DNA from: Planctomycetota bacterium
Lineage (GTDB): Bacteria > Planctomycetota > UBA1135 > GCA-002686595
Direction of reading: 5' to 3'
Assembly: GCA_014238415.1 (NCBI GenBank)
Contig: JABABA010000004.1
Coordinates: 62,001 to 126,000 of the forward strand
DNA: 64,000 nucleotides
Every line of letters starts with the position of its first letter. The first letter of the stretch is position 1. The position numbers and the translations under genes were made by a program. Positions 36,533 through 46,143 of the stretch are shown here, one piece after another. The notes beneath the pieces are model-generated. The model had not been told where the DNA came from. It worked only from the letters and a program-made list of their open reading frames with translations, and did no database searches.

Positions 36533-38413
36533 GTGATTCGAGTTCTGCTCGTGGAGTCTGACTCCGCAGAACGGCTTGTTCTATCGAGCCGACTATCCGA
36601 TTTTGGATATCAGGTCAGTGTCGCTGATTCAGGATTCAGCGCCCTTTCCATCGCTTCTGAGGAGCATACTGAAGTGGTGCTCCTGTCCGCAGCCCTTGAC
36701 GGGGAGCTCGGCGCTACTGAGGCAACAAAGAGCCTCAGGGACATCCTAGTGCATTCAGGAGTCCCTATTCTGGTCTATCGCCAGGGCGGGATCTCAGCCG
36801 AGCGTGTGCAAGAGTTTTATCAAGCTGGCTGTGATGCAATTCTTGATCGCTCTGAGATGGCAGCAATCCAAAGTGTGCTGGGGGCCTATCAACGGACCTT
36901 CCGCCGCCTCAATGAGCTTGGCGTCCAGAACCGCATAGTAGCCGGGCAGGTTCGGCGCATGGAGGAGGAGCGGGCACAACAGGCACCTGTGGCGGAGCCC
37001 ATGTCCCAAGGGTCTTCTCCAAGGCCTGTAGGCCTGGTGGTCGTTGACAGCCAGGGAATCGTGCGCCATGCAGATCGTGGAGCGCTCAGCATAGTCAGTT
37101 CAAAGTGTATCGGGCAGCGTCTGGGAGCAATATCTCCTGGCACTGGCCTTGAGGGGTTTGTCCGTGATGCGCACCTGGGCAGCCAGCGGAGCTTTCGAAT
37201 GGAGTTGCGCAGTCGTGGAGATCTACCTAATCGCTTTCTCGGTGTGCATGTCGTTTCCACAGCGCTTGGTTCGCAGAACGGCGAACCCAGTCTACGGGTC
37301 GTCCTGTTTCATGAGCGCGACGCCAGACAAGAAGAAACGACCAAGGACAGCTCCAGCACCGGTATCGCCGAGAAGGACTTCGATGAGCTCTTGCTGATGG
37401 CGCACCGTTACTACACTCCTGCAGCAATAATTGGCTCCGGGCCGACTACCCGTGCCCTGAAGAGTTGTGTGGCGCGTACGGCCAAGCGATCTGGGTGCGT
37501 GCTGATTCGTGGTAACCAGGGGTCCGAGCGTGACTTGATCGCTCGAATCCTGCACTACTCGGGCAGTTCCAATGGCACATTGGTCAACTTCTCCTGTGGC
37601 GGTGTTCCTGTCACGAGCGAGCAGGCGATCCTTTTGGGGGGAGTTGTCAATGGCAAAGCACGGTCTGGCCATCTGACCGCAGGAACAGCAGGCACTCTGA
37701 TCTTGGAGAACGTGGAGAAGCTCGATCCCAGCGTGCAGGCCCAGCTTGCCAAGTTGTTGGACCGTGGGGTCCATGACAAGGGACAGGGGATTGAACGGGT
37801 CGCTATGCGCCTTGTGGCCACTTCTACTGAAGACCTTGAGGAACTCGCCGACCGTGGTGAATTTGATCCAGTGTTGCTGGGTCACCTCTACCACCATCGA
37901 ATCGATATTCCTGCCATGTGTGATCGTCAGGAGGACCTGCAAGAGATTGTGCAGGGGATTCTGGACGAGAACGGCGACTCAAGGGGTGTGATGCGCGCTA
38001 GTACCCAGGCTCTGGACCTGTTGGCTGAGCAACAGTGGCCGGGTGACCTTGAGGAACTCAGATCAGTGGTGTCCAGCGCTGCAAATCGTTGCGAGGGAGA
38101 TCTACTCGATGTTGCGCAGTTGGCTCCCGTCCTGGGCCTTGATCCCTTGCATGCGCGAGCCCGAGAGGTCCAACGTGTGCCCGTTGCACATGTGGCACAA
38201 CCTGCGGCTATTCGTCATCAGCCAGGTTCTTCTGGCAGAGGTGGTCCTTGGGCCATCACGGAGGAGGACCCCATCAGTCTCGACCATTACGAGATGAAAG
38301 CACTGTTGCGCGCATTGAATGCAACCCGTGGCGACAAACTTGAGGCAGCGCGTCTGCTCAAGCTTGGCAAGAGCACCCTCTACCGAAAACTCAAACGATT
38401 TGGGATTCGTTGA
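36533..38413 (+). CDS. Degenerate NtrC-like regulator: pseudo-receiver, PAS-like, pseudo-AAA+ and intact Fis-type HTH
   Basis: Start with AAGGAG SD at GTG 36533. Receiver-like IRVLLVESDSAERLVLSSRL; AAA-like AGTLILENVEKLDPSVQAQLAKLLDRG; HTH ALNATRGDKLEAARLLKLGKSTLYRKLKRFGI. Confidence 0.85.
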   Translation: MIRVLLVESDSAERLVLSSRLSDFGYQVSVADSGFSALSIASEEHTEVVLLSAALDGELGATEATKSLRDILVHSGVPILVYRQGGISAERVQEFYQAGCDAILDRSEMAAIQSVLGAYQRTFRRLNELGVQNRIVAGQVRRMEEERAQQAPVAEPMSQGSSPRPVGLVVVDSQGIVRHADRGALSIVSSKCIGQRLGAISPGTGLEGFVRDAHLGSQRSFRMELRSRGDLPNRFLGVHVVSTALGSQNGEPSLRVVLFHERDARQEETTKDSSSTGIAEKDFDELLLMAHRYYTPAAIIGSGPTTRALKSCVARTAKRSGCVLIRGNQGSERDLIARILHYSGSSNGTLVNFSCGGVPVTSEQAILLGGVVNGKARSGHLTAGTAGTLILENVEKLDPSVQAQLAKLLDRGVHDKGQGIERVAMRLVATSTEDLEELADRGEFDPVLLGHLYHHRIDIPAMCDRQEDLQEIVQGILDENGDSRGVMRASTQALDLLAEQQWPGDLEELRSVVSSAANRCEGDLLDVAQLAPVLGLDPLHARAREVQRVPVAHVAQPAAIRHQPGSSGRGGPWAITEEDPISLDHYEMKALLRALNATRGDKLEAARLLKLGKSTLYRKLKRFGIR

Positions 38414-38415
38414 TC

Positions 38416-39150
38416 ATGAGCACGGAAAGGGCACTGGACAACAGTTTGAACAGCTCCGTCAAAGGGGCCTCTCGTATCCTGCTAGTGGATGATGACCCCG
38501 GCGTAGGCACATTTATTGGGGAACTCATGCTAAATGCCGGCTACCAGTTCGACAGAGTTGGATCAGCCTTCGAGGCGCGCCGTGTTCTGGCCGAAGAGGG
38601 CCCGGCAGTGAACTTGATCTTGTTGGACATCGCCTTGCCGGACAAGAATGGTTGGGATGTCTTGCGCAACCAGCGCATGGGGGGAGATCAGACTCCGGTG
38701 ATATTTCTCTCGGCCCAATACGCTGTGGCCGACCGTATCCGTGGTCTGGAATTGGGTGCGGATGACTTTATCCAGAAACCGTTTCGCCCCGAGGAGTTGC
38801 TTGCTCGGATCCGTGCTGTTCTTCGTCGACACGAAATGTTGCCGAGCTATCGGGTTGGACCACTGAGCTTGGATCTTAGCCATCAAACCGCCAATGTCTC
38901 TGGACGACGGATTGACGTGTCTCAACGAGAATTCCAGGTTCTGCTGGCTCTGGCGCGTGCGCACGGGGGCATCTGTTCTCGTGCCCAGTTGCTAAGAGAT
39001 GTCTGGGAGTTGGATTCCGATCCGGGCACCAAGCTCCTGGAGGTACAGATTACCCGTCTGCGCAGCAAGCTGGCCCCAGAAGGCCGGGGCATGATCCAGA
39101 CCGTGATCGGTCAGGGTTATCGTATTGGATGGCTCCCTAGGGCATCATGA
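38416..39150 (+). CDS. OmpR-family response regulator
   Basis: ILLVDDDPGVG, LILLDIALPDKNGWD, GADDFIQKPFRPEELLARI, winged helix QREFQVLLALARAHGGICSRAQLLRDVW...VQITRLRSKL...IGQGYRI. Confidence 0.93.
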   Translation: MSTERALDNSLNSSVKGASRILLVDDDPGVGTFIGELMLNAGYQFDRVGSAFEARRVLAEEGPAVNLILLDIALPDKNGWDVLRNQRMGGDQTPVIFLSAQYAVADRIRGLELGADDFIQKPFRPEELLARIRAVLRRHEMLPSYRVGPLSLDLSHQTANVSGRRIDVSQREFQVLLALARAHGGICSRAQLLRDVWELDSDPGTKLLEVQITRLRSKLAPEGRGMIQTVIGQGYRIGWLPRAS

Positions 39151-41200
39151 GATCCGTGGGTGGCCCGGCTCCAGCAGCAGGGCTGCTTGAGCGCGTGCCT
39201 GTGTTGTAGAGCGTTGCGCGCAGGCTGTCGAAGTCACAGACCGCTTGGGCTGCCGCGAGATCGAATTCGATCAGGCGTATCGTCATGTCCTGTCTACCTT
39301 GCCAATAGAGATCTGTGCGCGCCAATACATGTCGTGGCGGAACTGTCACAACTTGTCCATAGGGGTTGATGAAGAAGGGTGTGTTGCGACCGCGTTTGCG
39401 CAACCTGATTTCCAGGTCAAGGATCTGAGGCATGGCGGGCTTTGGACTGTTCTTGGCGGCTGTCAATTCCACTCGAACCTTTCCTCCTACAATCTTGAGT
39501 TGCAAGCGCGGTTGAGCTTCGAGAGTCCGTTTCCGTAGCATGTGGAAGGGGCGGTAGTTTGCGCCTGGAGCCAAGAGGGGAACGGTGACCAACTCATAGT
39601 TCGCAAGGGGACCCCTGCTTTCGGGATCTCCGGCATCCGGGCCTTTCAAAAAGTCAATCCAGGCGCGCTCCATTCCCGGCAGGGGTGCGAGGTCTTCGTG
39701 CAAGCTCGGATCGATTTCACCCAGAATGACAAGATCTGCATCCTGCAGGTGATCCAGGTGCAGTTCTTCCCGCGCGCCAAAGGGGGATTGGGGGAGAGAA
39801 GTGCTGTTTGGAATGCGGCCGGTCAAGTCCCATACCCGGTTGCCGCGGGTTGGTAGGAGTTCGCCCTCAGCGGCGGGCTTGATACCTGCCAGATAACCCG
39901 TGGCTCCTGGCCAGGCGGTTGCGATGGTCAATTCTGGCGGTGTGTGGTCCCGTAGGAAAATTCCGAGAGCGCGCATGGATATTGTGTGATCAATCTCTGC
40001 CTGCAGCGCGAGCCGCCCTTGCTGTCTGGGGCTCGGGTTGGGGCCCACCTGATCCTGGGGGAAGTAGGCCGCCAGGGGCATGGGACCCCTGGGAATCATC
40101 CATTGGGTCATTGAACTCTTCAGTCGTAGGGGGCCAACATCCGCAGGGAAGCGGCTGGCCATGGCGCCAGCGCCCGCTACTCCAACCAGCGCCAGCCAGG
40201 CAAGGGTCTCCATCAGCCGTGATTCTGTGTCCAGCGCCACCAGGATGCCTTGTTGCAGGCACACGCAGAGCAGGGGCAGGGCGGGGGCCAAGGAGATATG
40301 CATGGCTGGGTCGGAGCCGCCTCCCATGATCACCAGGGCGATCCAACCTGTCGCCATCAGGAGCGCTCTTGCGCCATGACCTGAAAGACGCCCGCACAGG
40401 AAGGCTATCAGTGGGAAGGGAATCAGGATCGGTGTCACCCAGGCTACCAGGGCGTCTCGGGTGGAACTGATCCCATCTGCAAGGGTGCTGGCATCCGGTG
40501 TGAACAGTTGTTGGAGCCAGGTGCCATAGAGTGAGGTGCCGTCAAAGCGCTCCATGCGCATCATTAGCAGGAGGGCAATCAAGCCAGGGACAAAAGACCA
40601 AAGCGGTGCGGGTCTTCCACCATCCCTGCGGGGACGCAGCCGTTCATAGAGGCTGAGGATCAGCAGCAAGCCGAACATGGGTGCTCCCTCAGGTCGCAAG
40701 GCGATCAGGACTGGCAGGCAGAATGCCATGGCCGTCCAACGCCGGCGTTCAAATCCCACCCAAGCTGCGCTCAGGAAGAGAGTTACCGCGGCCCATTCCG
40801 TGCCACTGATTGCGGTTGCGGCCAAGGTGGCGTTGGCCACCAGCAGCAGGGGCGGAATCACTCCCGCCACCCGGTCCACGGAGAAGCGTGCGGTGGCTCC
40901 CAAGGTCAACAGGGCGCAGAGCACTCCCACTACTTGGGCGAAAAGGGTTACGGGCAGGTAGAGCCTCTCGGCAACTGCTGTCAGTGCAATCCAGAGAGGC
41001 GAAGGATAGGCCTCCCAGCCAATTGGTTCGCCCACGTTCCAGACAACTTCGCCGAAGTGCACCCAGTTGCGCGCCAGCCTGAAAGCCACATGGGCCACCT
41101 CGCGCGCGGGCCCGATTTCGCCGAATCCATCCACGTGGATAGCGAGGGCGTGTGCCAGCAGCACTGCCATCGCCAAGAGGAGCGCCATTACCCGCTTCAT
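39137..41200 (-). CDS. Multi-pass membrane protein, GT39/PMT-like, with large extracytoplasmic C-terminus
   Basis: Start at MKRVMALLLAMAVLLAHALAIH; about 10 TM segments then a soluble domain. Confidence 0.6.
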   Translation of the reverse strand: MKRVMALLLAMAVLLAHALAIHVDGFGEIGPAREVAHVAFRLARNWVHFGEVVWNVGEPIGWEAYPSPLWIALTAVAERLYLPVTLFAQVVGVLCALLTLGATARFSVDRVAGVIPPLLLVANATLAATAISGTEWAAVTLFLSAAWVGFERRRWTAMAFCLPVLIALRPEGAPMFGLLLILSLYERLRPRRDGGRPAPLWSFVPGLIALLLMMRMERFDGTSLYGTWLQQLFTPDASTLADGISSTRDALVAWVTPILIPFPLIAFLCGRLSGHGARALLMATGWIALVIMGGGSDPAMHISLAPALPLLCVCLQQGILVALDTESRLMETLAWLALVGVAGAGAMASRFPADVGPLRLKSSMTQWMIPRGPMPLAAYFPQDQVGPNPSPRQQGRLALQAEIDHTISMRALGIFLRDHTPPELTIATAWPGATGYLAGIKPAAEGELLPTRGNRVWDLTGRIPNSTSLPQSPFGAREELHLDHLQDADLVILGEIDPSLHEDLAPLPGMERAWIDFLKGPDAGDPESRGPLANYELVTVPLLAPGANYRPFHMLRKRTLEAQPRLQLKIVGGKVRVELTAAKNSPKPAMPQILDLEIRLRKRGRNTPFFINPYGQVVTVPPRHVLARTDLYWQGRQDMTIRLIEFDLAAAQAVCDFDSLRATLYNTGTRSSSPAAGAGPPTDLMMP

Positions 41201-41215
41201 GCGTGTGCCAAGGTA
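41201..41215 (-). promoter_or_regulatory. Candidate -10 element TACCTT, 9 nt upstream of the ATG at 41200
   Basis: Minus strand CACTACCTTGGCACACGCATG. Confidence 0.3.
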
Positions 41216-41252
41216 GTGTCTTGGCGGTCCAGGGTCCAACTGCTCTTGATTC

Positions 41253-42455
41253 TCAGGAGTCGGGGTGGATCCGCTCCATGTGGGCTGCACGCACTACCGT
41301 TTCTTCAATGGCGCCCAGATTGAGGTCCGCTTCGACGGTCTCGCATTCATCAGCCCGTGCCCTGAGGGCTGGCTTGCGGGGTTGGAATACCGTGCAGCAG
41401 TCGGGCTCCTCACGAATTGATACCTCGTAGGTGCCGATGTGCTTGGCCAGCCTGATTACTTCTTCCTTGTCGTAGGTGATCAGGGGGCGCAGGACCTGCA
41501 CATTGGCTGCGGCTCCGATGCATGCCAGGTTTTCGAGGGTCTGGCTGGCTACCTGACCCAGGTTTTCGCCGGTAATCAAGGCGCCTGCCTTAGAGCGACG
41601 CGCAAGATGGGAGGAAATGCGTTGCATTGAGCGGCGGTAGAGAATCGTACGCAGGCTCTCCGGGGCTCCATTACGAATCGTCTCCTGGATCTCAGCGAAC
41701 TGCACCTCGTTCAATTCGCTGGGGCCTTGCCAGTTAGCCAGTACGCGGATCAGGTCGCGGATTTTCATGCGTGACCCCTCACCGATGTAGGGCGGGCTGT
41801 GAAAACTGACGAAACTGACTTTGAGCCCACGTTTCATGGCAGACCAGGCGGCCACGGGGGAATCAATTCCGCCTGAGAGCAAGCAGAGGCCCCGGCCGAG
41901 GGTCTTGACGGGCAGGCCTCCGGGCCCAGGCAGGCGGTCCAGAAAGGCGAACACGCCTTCAGGACGCAGGTCGATGTTGAACTCGATATCCGGGTTCTTC
42001 ATCTGCACCAGCACAGGTGAGTCGTCGTCCAACATACCCTCAGCTATGGCAATAGCCAGGTCGCCAGACGTCATCGGAAAGTCCTTGTCCGCACGTTTGA
42101 CTGTGACCCGAAAGGTTGGCCGGGCTTCTGGTGGATACTCCTGCAGTTTGTTTGCCAAGAGCGTGCGACCCATGGCAATCATGGAGTCCAGGTTGCGTTC
42201 TGTATTCCAGGCGGGAGAAACCGATTTGGTGCCAAAGGTCTGGGCGCAGGCCTTCATTGCTTCGCGCCAGCGGCCTTCTGGTTGGATTTGGATGCGTCCC
42301 CAGCGGCGCGTAATTGTGCCGCCCCCCAGCGGCTTCAGGGCGCCGTGCAGATTGCGCACCAGTGTGTTTTCGAAACTCGCCCGATTTCCTCCCTTGAGGG
42401 CCAGCTCCCCATAGCGCAACAGCAATACATCTGGAACTCGCAGCTCGGTGATCAT
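41253..42455 (-). CDS. thiI: tRNA 4-thiouridine synthetase ThiI (short form, no rhodanese domain)
   Basis: THUMP region, PP-loop LLSGGIDSPVAAW, ITGENLGQVASQTLENL, EPDCCTVFQPRKP. Confidence 0.93.
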   Translation of the reverse strand: MITELRVPDVLLLRYGELALKGGNRASFENTLVRNLHGALKPLGGGTITRRWGRIQIQPEGRWREAMKACAQTFGTKSVSPAWNTERNLDSMIAMGRTLLANKLQEYPPEARPTFRVTVKRADKDFPMTSGDLAIAIAEGMLDDDSPVLVQMKNPDIEFNIDLRPEGVFAFLDRLPGPGGLPVKTLGRGLCLLSGGIDSPVAAWSAMKRGLKVSFVSFHSPPYIGEGSRMKIRDLIRVLANWQGPSELNEVQFAEIQETIRNGAPESLRTILYRRSMQRISSHLARRSKAGALITGENLGQVASQTLENLACIGAAANVQVLRPLITYDKEEVIRLAKHIGTYEVSIREEPDCCTVFQPRKPALRARADECETVEADLNLGAIEETVVRAAHMERIHPDS

Positions 42456-43618
42456 GGGGATAGCTTCTCCAAGCTCCTTGCGACCTTGTGCAGGGCATTG
42501 GCTGCAATGCCGATATCATTGGGAGTGGTTTCACGGGAAAAGGAAAAGCGTGCAATTTGGCGTGCCGAAGTTGCGTCCAAGCCCAATGCCAAGAGAGCTG
42601 GGCTGACCTCTTTCGATGTGGACTGGCAAGCTGATCCCACTCCGATGAAGACCCCGTGTTTTTCCAGATGATGCTGCCAGACTTCCGCTGGTGGTCCGGG
42701 CAAGTGCACCGCACAGATTGAATTCACGCATCCCTTCGTCTGCAAGATGTGCGCCCCGTCCATGCTGTCCTGATACACCAGGGAGATACCGGTCAAGGCC
42801 TCTTCCAGTTCGCGATGGCAGACTTCGGCGCTCTCCTTGAACGCTTGGCGACCCTCGTGTGCCAGATCTGCAGCCAGGGAGAATGCTGCGATGCTGGGTA
42901 CATTTTCTGTCCCAGGGCGCATGCCTTTTTCCTGCGAGCCACCAAAGAACAGTGGCCCAGTCTCTGAATTCGGGCCCATGACCAGTGCTCCCTGTCCCTT
43001 CGGTCCGTGAATCTTGTGGGCCGAAATTGCCAGACTGTCGATCCCAAGGTCTTCCAGGTCCAAATCCATCTTGCCGAGGGCCTGCACACCGTCGCAATGA
43101 AAGTGCACTTCCCCGCAGCGCGCCTTGGCCAGGCGGGCTAGCTGCTTTACCGGATAGTGCGTACCAAGCTCGTTGCTTACCAGCATCTGCGTCACCAGTA
43201 GCACCTCTTCGTTCATGCGCTCGGTGGCGTGATCCAGATCCAGTTGTCCATCGCGGGTCAGGCGGAGCGTCTCCACATCGAAGCCTTGCTTGGCTAGTTG
43301 AGCTGTCGCCAGGCGCACACTGGCGTGTTCGGTGGGCCCCATCAAGATGCGTCCAGGCCCTCGCTTGGGGACGCTACCCAGGATGCCCAAGTTGTTGGCT
43401 TCGGTGCCTCCCGAGGTAAACACGATGCCATTGGGCGCAGCGCCCACACAGCGCGCCAACTGTCGACGTGCGTGCTCCACCGTCTGTCGAGCCTGGATTC
43501 CAATCGCATGGCGCGAGGACGGATTGCCATGGACCTCATCCAGATGTTGAATCAGGCAATCGCGCACCCTGGGGTCCAAGGGGCTGCTGGCGGCAAGATC
43601 TAATAGGACAGGCTGCAT
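42452..43618 (-). CDS. Cysteine desulfurase (IscS/NifS-like)
   Basis: LDLAASSPLDPRV, GNPSSRHAIG, VFTSGGTEANNLGIL, ISAHKIHGPKGQGAL, GVGSACQS. Confidence 0.92.
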   Translation of the reverse strand: MQPVLLDLAASSPLDPRVRDCLIQHLDEVHGNPSSRHAIGIQARQTVEHARRQLARCVGAAPNGIVFTSGGTEANNLGILGSVPKRGPGRILMGPTEHASVRLATAQLAKQGFDVETLRLTRDGQLDLDHATERMNEEVLLVTQMLVSNELGTHYPVKQLARLAKARCGEVHFHCDGVQALGKMDLDLEDLGIDSLAISAHKIHGPKGQGALVMGPNSETGPLFFGGSQEKGMRPGTENVPSIAAFSLAADLAHEGRQAFKESAEVCHRELEEALTGISLVYQDSMDGAHILQTKGCVNSICAVHLPGPPAEVWQHHLEKHGVFIGVGSACQSTSKEVSPALLALGLDATSARQIARFSFSRETTPNDIGIAANALHKVARSLEKLSP

Positions 43619-43685
43619 GGGATCAGCCTTGCAGGATACCGTTGAAGAGGTGCCCTTGGGCGGGCTTGCGGTGTTGCCGATCCCT

Positions 43686-44666
43686 TTAGGGAAAGGGATT
43701 TGCCGTTCCGCCCCTTTGCACTGTGAGTGGTGTCTCCGCACCAGTGCCCCGTGCTCGCCAGCGAACGAGCCAGTTTCCTGCGGGCACATGGTTCCAGCGC
43801 ACCCGGCCTTCTGCATCAGTTTCAGCGGGTGGCAAGTTGGGCCCTTGGCCGTTGGCAGGGAGGGCCAGCACCAGAGCGCCGGCAATAGGCTCTCCATCTG
43901 CATTGCGCAGCATCCCGGCAATTGTTCCTGTATGTGTGATCAGCGGCAAGGGCTCAGGCCCCGGATGGGTCAGGCGCAGAGGGGATTCTCCCAGGGGTTG
44001 CAGGAGATCCCAATCGAGACCTACGGTTCCACCCTGTGCCAGCAGGCGCAGGGTCCAGGTTCCATGTTGCAGGTCCTTCACGGTGATGCGGGTCATCTCA
44101 CCGAGGGTGATTCGTCGGGGAGCGCGGTGAGTGGTCTGGGGCGCGCCCACCGGATCGAAGACCAGAACCATGTTCTCGGGTGAGTCGGTGGGTTGTGTCA
44201 GGAGCAGTTCGAGTTCCAGGTCCGACGAGGTCACGGCAGGTTGCTCCGGGGGAGTCACCAATTGGTTGCTGATTGTGATCTCCTGCACACCTGCACCGAC
44301 CTTTACCGTGACCTTGGTGGGTAGGCGGTGCAGCACCAGCACCGTGAGTTCCGCCTCGCCCGGCATGAGTTGGGGCAGCAGGAAACGACCTTCTTGATCC
44401 GTGCTGTCGCGACGCACTCGGGCGCCCTGGGTTGTGATCACCGTGGCGGCGGGGATCGGTTGGCCATTGACATCAGCAACGATGCCCGAGAGGTCCGTAT
44501 CTCCAAGCCCCAGATCTGGTGCCTCGAGAGCCTCGAACGGCGCGACCTCTCCAAATGGAGCTGCCTTGGGCGCTTCGCGGGTCAGGATCCAGATCACCGA
44601 GCCAAGAGCGAAGATGAAGACCAGTCCTGGAAAGCCAATGGTCAGATACCAGAGCGGGCGGTTCAT
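43686..44666 (-). CDS. Membrane-anchored carboxypeptidase-regulatory-like domain protein
   Basis: N-terminal TM; LSGIVADVNGQPIPAATVITTQGARVRRDSTDQEGRFLLPQLMPGEAELTV repeat fold. Confidence 0.7.
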   Translation of the reverse strand: MNRPLWYLTIGFPGLVFIFALGSVIWILTREAPKAAPFGEVAPFEALEAPDLGLGDTDLSGIVADVNGQPIPAATVITTQGARVRRDSTDQEGRFLLPQLMPGEAELTVLVLHRLPTKVTVKVGAGVQEITISNQLVTPPEQPAVTSSDLELELLLTQPTDSPENMVLVFDPVGAPQTTHRAPRRITLGEMTRITVKDLQHGTWTLRLLAQGGTVGLDWDLLQPLGESPLRLTHPGPEPLPLITHTGTIAGMLRNADGEPIAGALVLALPANGQGPNLPPAETDAEGRVRWNHVPAGNWLVRWRARGTGAETPLTVQRGGTANPFP

Positions 44667-45250
44667 TGGGATCTTCCTCGGTGCTCGGCCAGGCGGTTGT
44701 CGCTCAGCTCTTCCAGGAGGGCCGAGCGCAATTCTTCGCAGGGGGCGAAATCCGCGCATTCCAGGGCCTCCAAGACCCCGTGGAACTGTCTCAGATCTCC
44801 TCCACCGGCCCTTTCCAGCCGCAGCAGATGAACTCCTAGCTGCAGCTTGTCACAGATGTGCACAAAGGTCGCCTCGCGCGTCTCTTGGGATCCATATTCC
44901 TTGAAAAGAGCCTCTGGGAGGTCTCCCAAGGGAGTCACGAGTTCCTCTGCGAGGGCATCTTCCATGATCTTCTTGGCTCCAGGGGGCAGGTGGCGAGCCG
45001 CCGGAGTTGGCAGATCTCCCGAGGCTGCTTCTGGGGCATCGTGGAGCACCGCCATGGCGAGACACCGGCCGAGATCCAGGGGCGGTTCCACTTCTGGGGC
45101 CAGCGTCAGGGCCAGCCAGGCTACTCCGAGCACATGTCCCGCCACAGATTCGCCTCCTGGAGCCCCCGCCAGCAGCCAACCCGTGCGGGGCAGGACCTCA
45201 AGGGAACCCAGGGAAAGCAGGGCTTCGAGTCGTTTTGGGGGGAAGGTCAT
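44663..45250 (-). CDS. HD-domain phosphohydrolase (YfbR-like)
   Basis: GHVLGVAWLALTL, AMAVLHDAPEAASGDLPTPAARHLPPGAK; start at MTFPPKRLEALL. Confidence 0.75.
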   Translation of the reverse strand: MTFPPKRLEALLSLGSLEVLPRTGWLLAGAPGGESVAGHVLGVAWLALTLAPEVEPPLDLGRCLAMAVLHDAPEAASGDLPTPAARHLPPGAKKIMEDALAEELVTPLGDLPEALFKEYGSQETREATFVHICDKLQLGVHLLRLERAGGGDLRQFHGVLEALECADFAPCEELRSALLEELSDNRLAEHRGRSQ

Positions 45251-45258
45251 GGGTTGCG

Positions 45259-45288
45259 TGGACGCTGCACCTGTGGCCCCCTTATACT
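45259..45288 (+). promoter_or_regulatory. Candidate sigma-70 promoter for tpiA operon: TGGACG -18 nt- TATACT
   Basis: -35-like TGGACG (45259-45264), -10 TATACT (45283-45288), in the divergent intergenic region. Confidence 0.45.
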
Positions 45289-45372
45289 GCGCCGCTCGAC
45301 GGGTTGATCCAACAGTCTGAGCAAGACCTCTTGCTGTACCCCTAGGGAGCACCCCTGACCCCTCACGACCCC

Positions 45373-46143
45373 ATGCGTAAGCCTCTTGTAGCCGGTAACT
45401 GGAAGATGAACCTCGATCGCCGGGCTGGTGTGGAACTGGCCGGTGCGGTGCGTTCACATCTGGACGGATTGCAGGGGGTGGATTCTGTGATCTATCCGCC
45501 TTTCGTCTATATCGAAGAGGTGGCCCGGGCCTGCGCCGGGACTGCTCTTGTAGTGGGTGGCCAGAATATCTGCGATCAGGAAGTGGGCGCTTTTACCGGC
45601 GAGGTCTCTGGCGCCATGCTGCGTGATGTGGGAGCCACCGTTGTGTTGGTGGGACACTCCGAGCGTCGGCATGTGTACGGAGAAACCGATGAGCTGTGTG
45701 CTCTCAAGGTGAGGCGCGGTCTGGCCAGTGGGCTTGATGTGTGTCTTTGCATTGGTGAGACCCTTGAGCAACGAGAAGCGGGCCAGACCGAACAGGTTTG
45801 CAGCACTCAGTTGCATGGCAGCTTGAACGGTCTCAGCACAGAAGACATGGCCAAAGTGACCATCGCCTATGAACCGGTCTGGGCCATTGGTACCGGCGAG
45901 ACCGCATCTCCAGAACAAGCCGGAGCGGCCCATGCATATGTGCGTGGTGTGCTTTCCGGTATTTTCAATCAAGCCGTTGCGGATGCCACGCGCATCCTCT
46001 ACGGCGGTTCCGTCAAACCTTCCAACGCTGCTGATCTCCTGAGCGTCCCTGATATCGACGGGGCACTTGTGGGCGGTGCAGCGCTCACCGCTGAGAATTT
46101 TCTGCCTATCCTCGACGCCGCTGCTGAGGTCTGTGTCCGATGA
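45373..46143 (+). CDS. tpiA: Triosephosphate isomerase
   Basis: PLVAGNWKMN, VGHSERRHVYGE, IAYEPVWAIGTG, ILYGGSVKPSNAADL. Confidence 0.97.
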   Translation: MRKPLVAGNWKMNLDRRAGVELAGAVRSHLDGLQGVDSVIYPPFVYIEEVARACAGTALVVGGQNICDQEVGAFTGEVSGAMLRDVGATVVLVGHSERRHVYGETDELCALKVRRGLASGLDVCLCIGETLEQREAGQTEQVCSTQLHGSLNGLSTEDMAKVTIAYEPVWAIGTGETASPEQAGAAHAYVRGVLSGIFNQAVADATRILYGGSVKPSNAADLLSVPDIDGALVGGAALTAENFLPILDAAAEVCVR

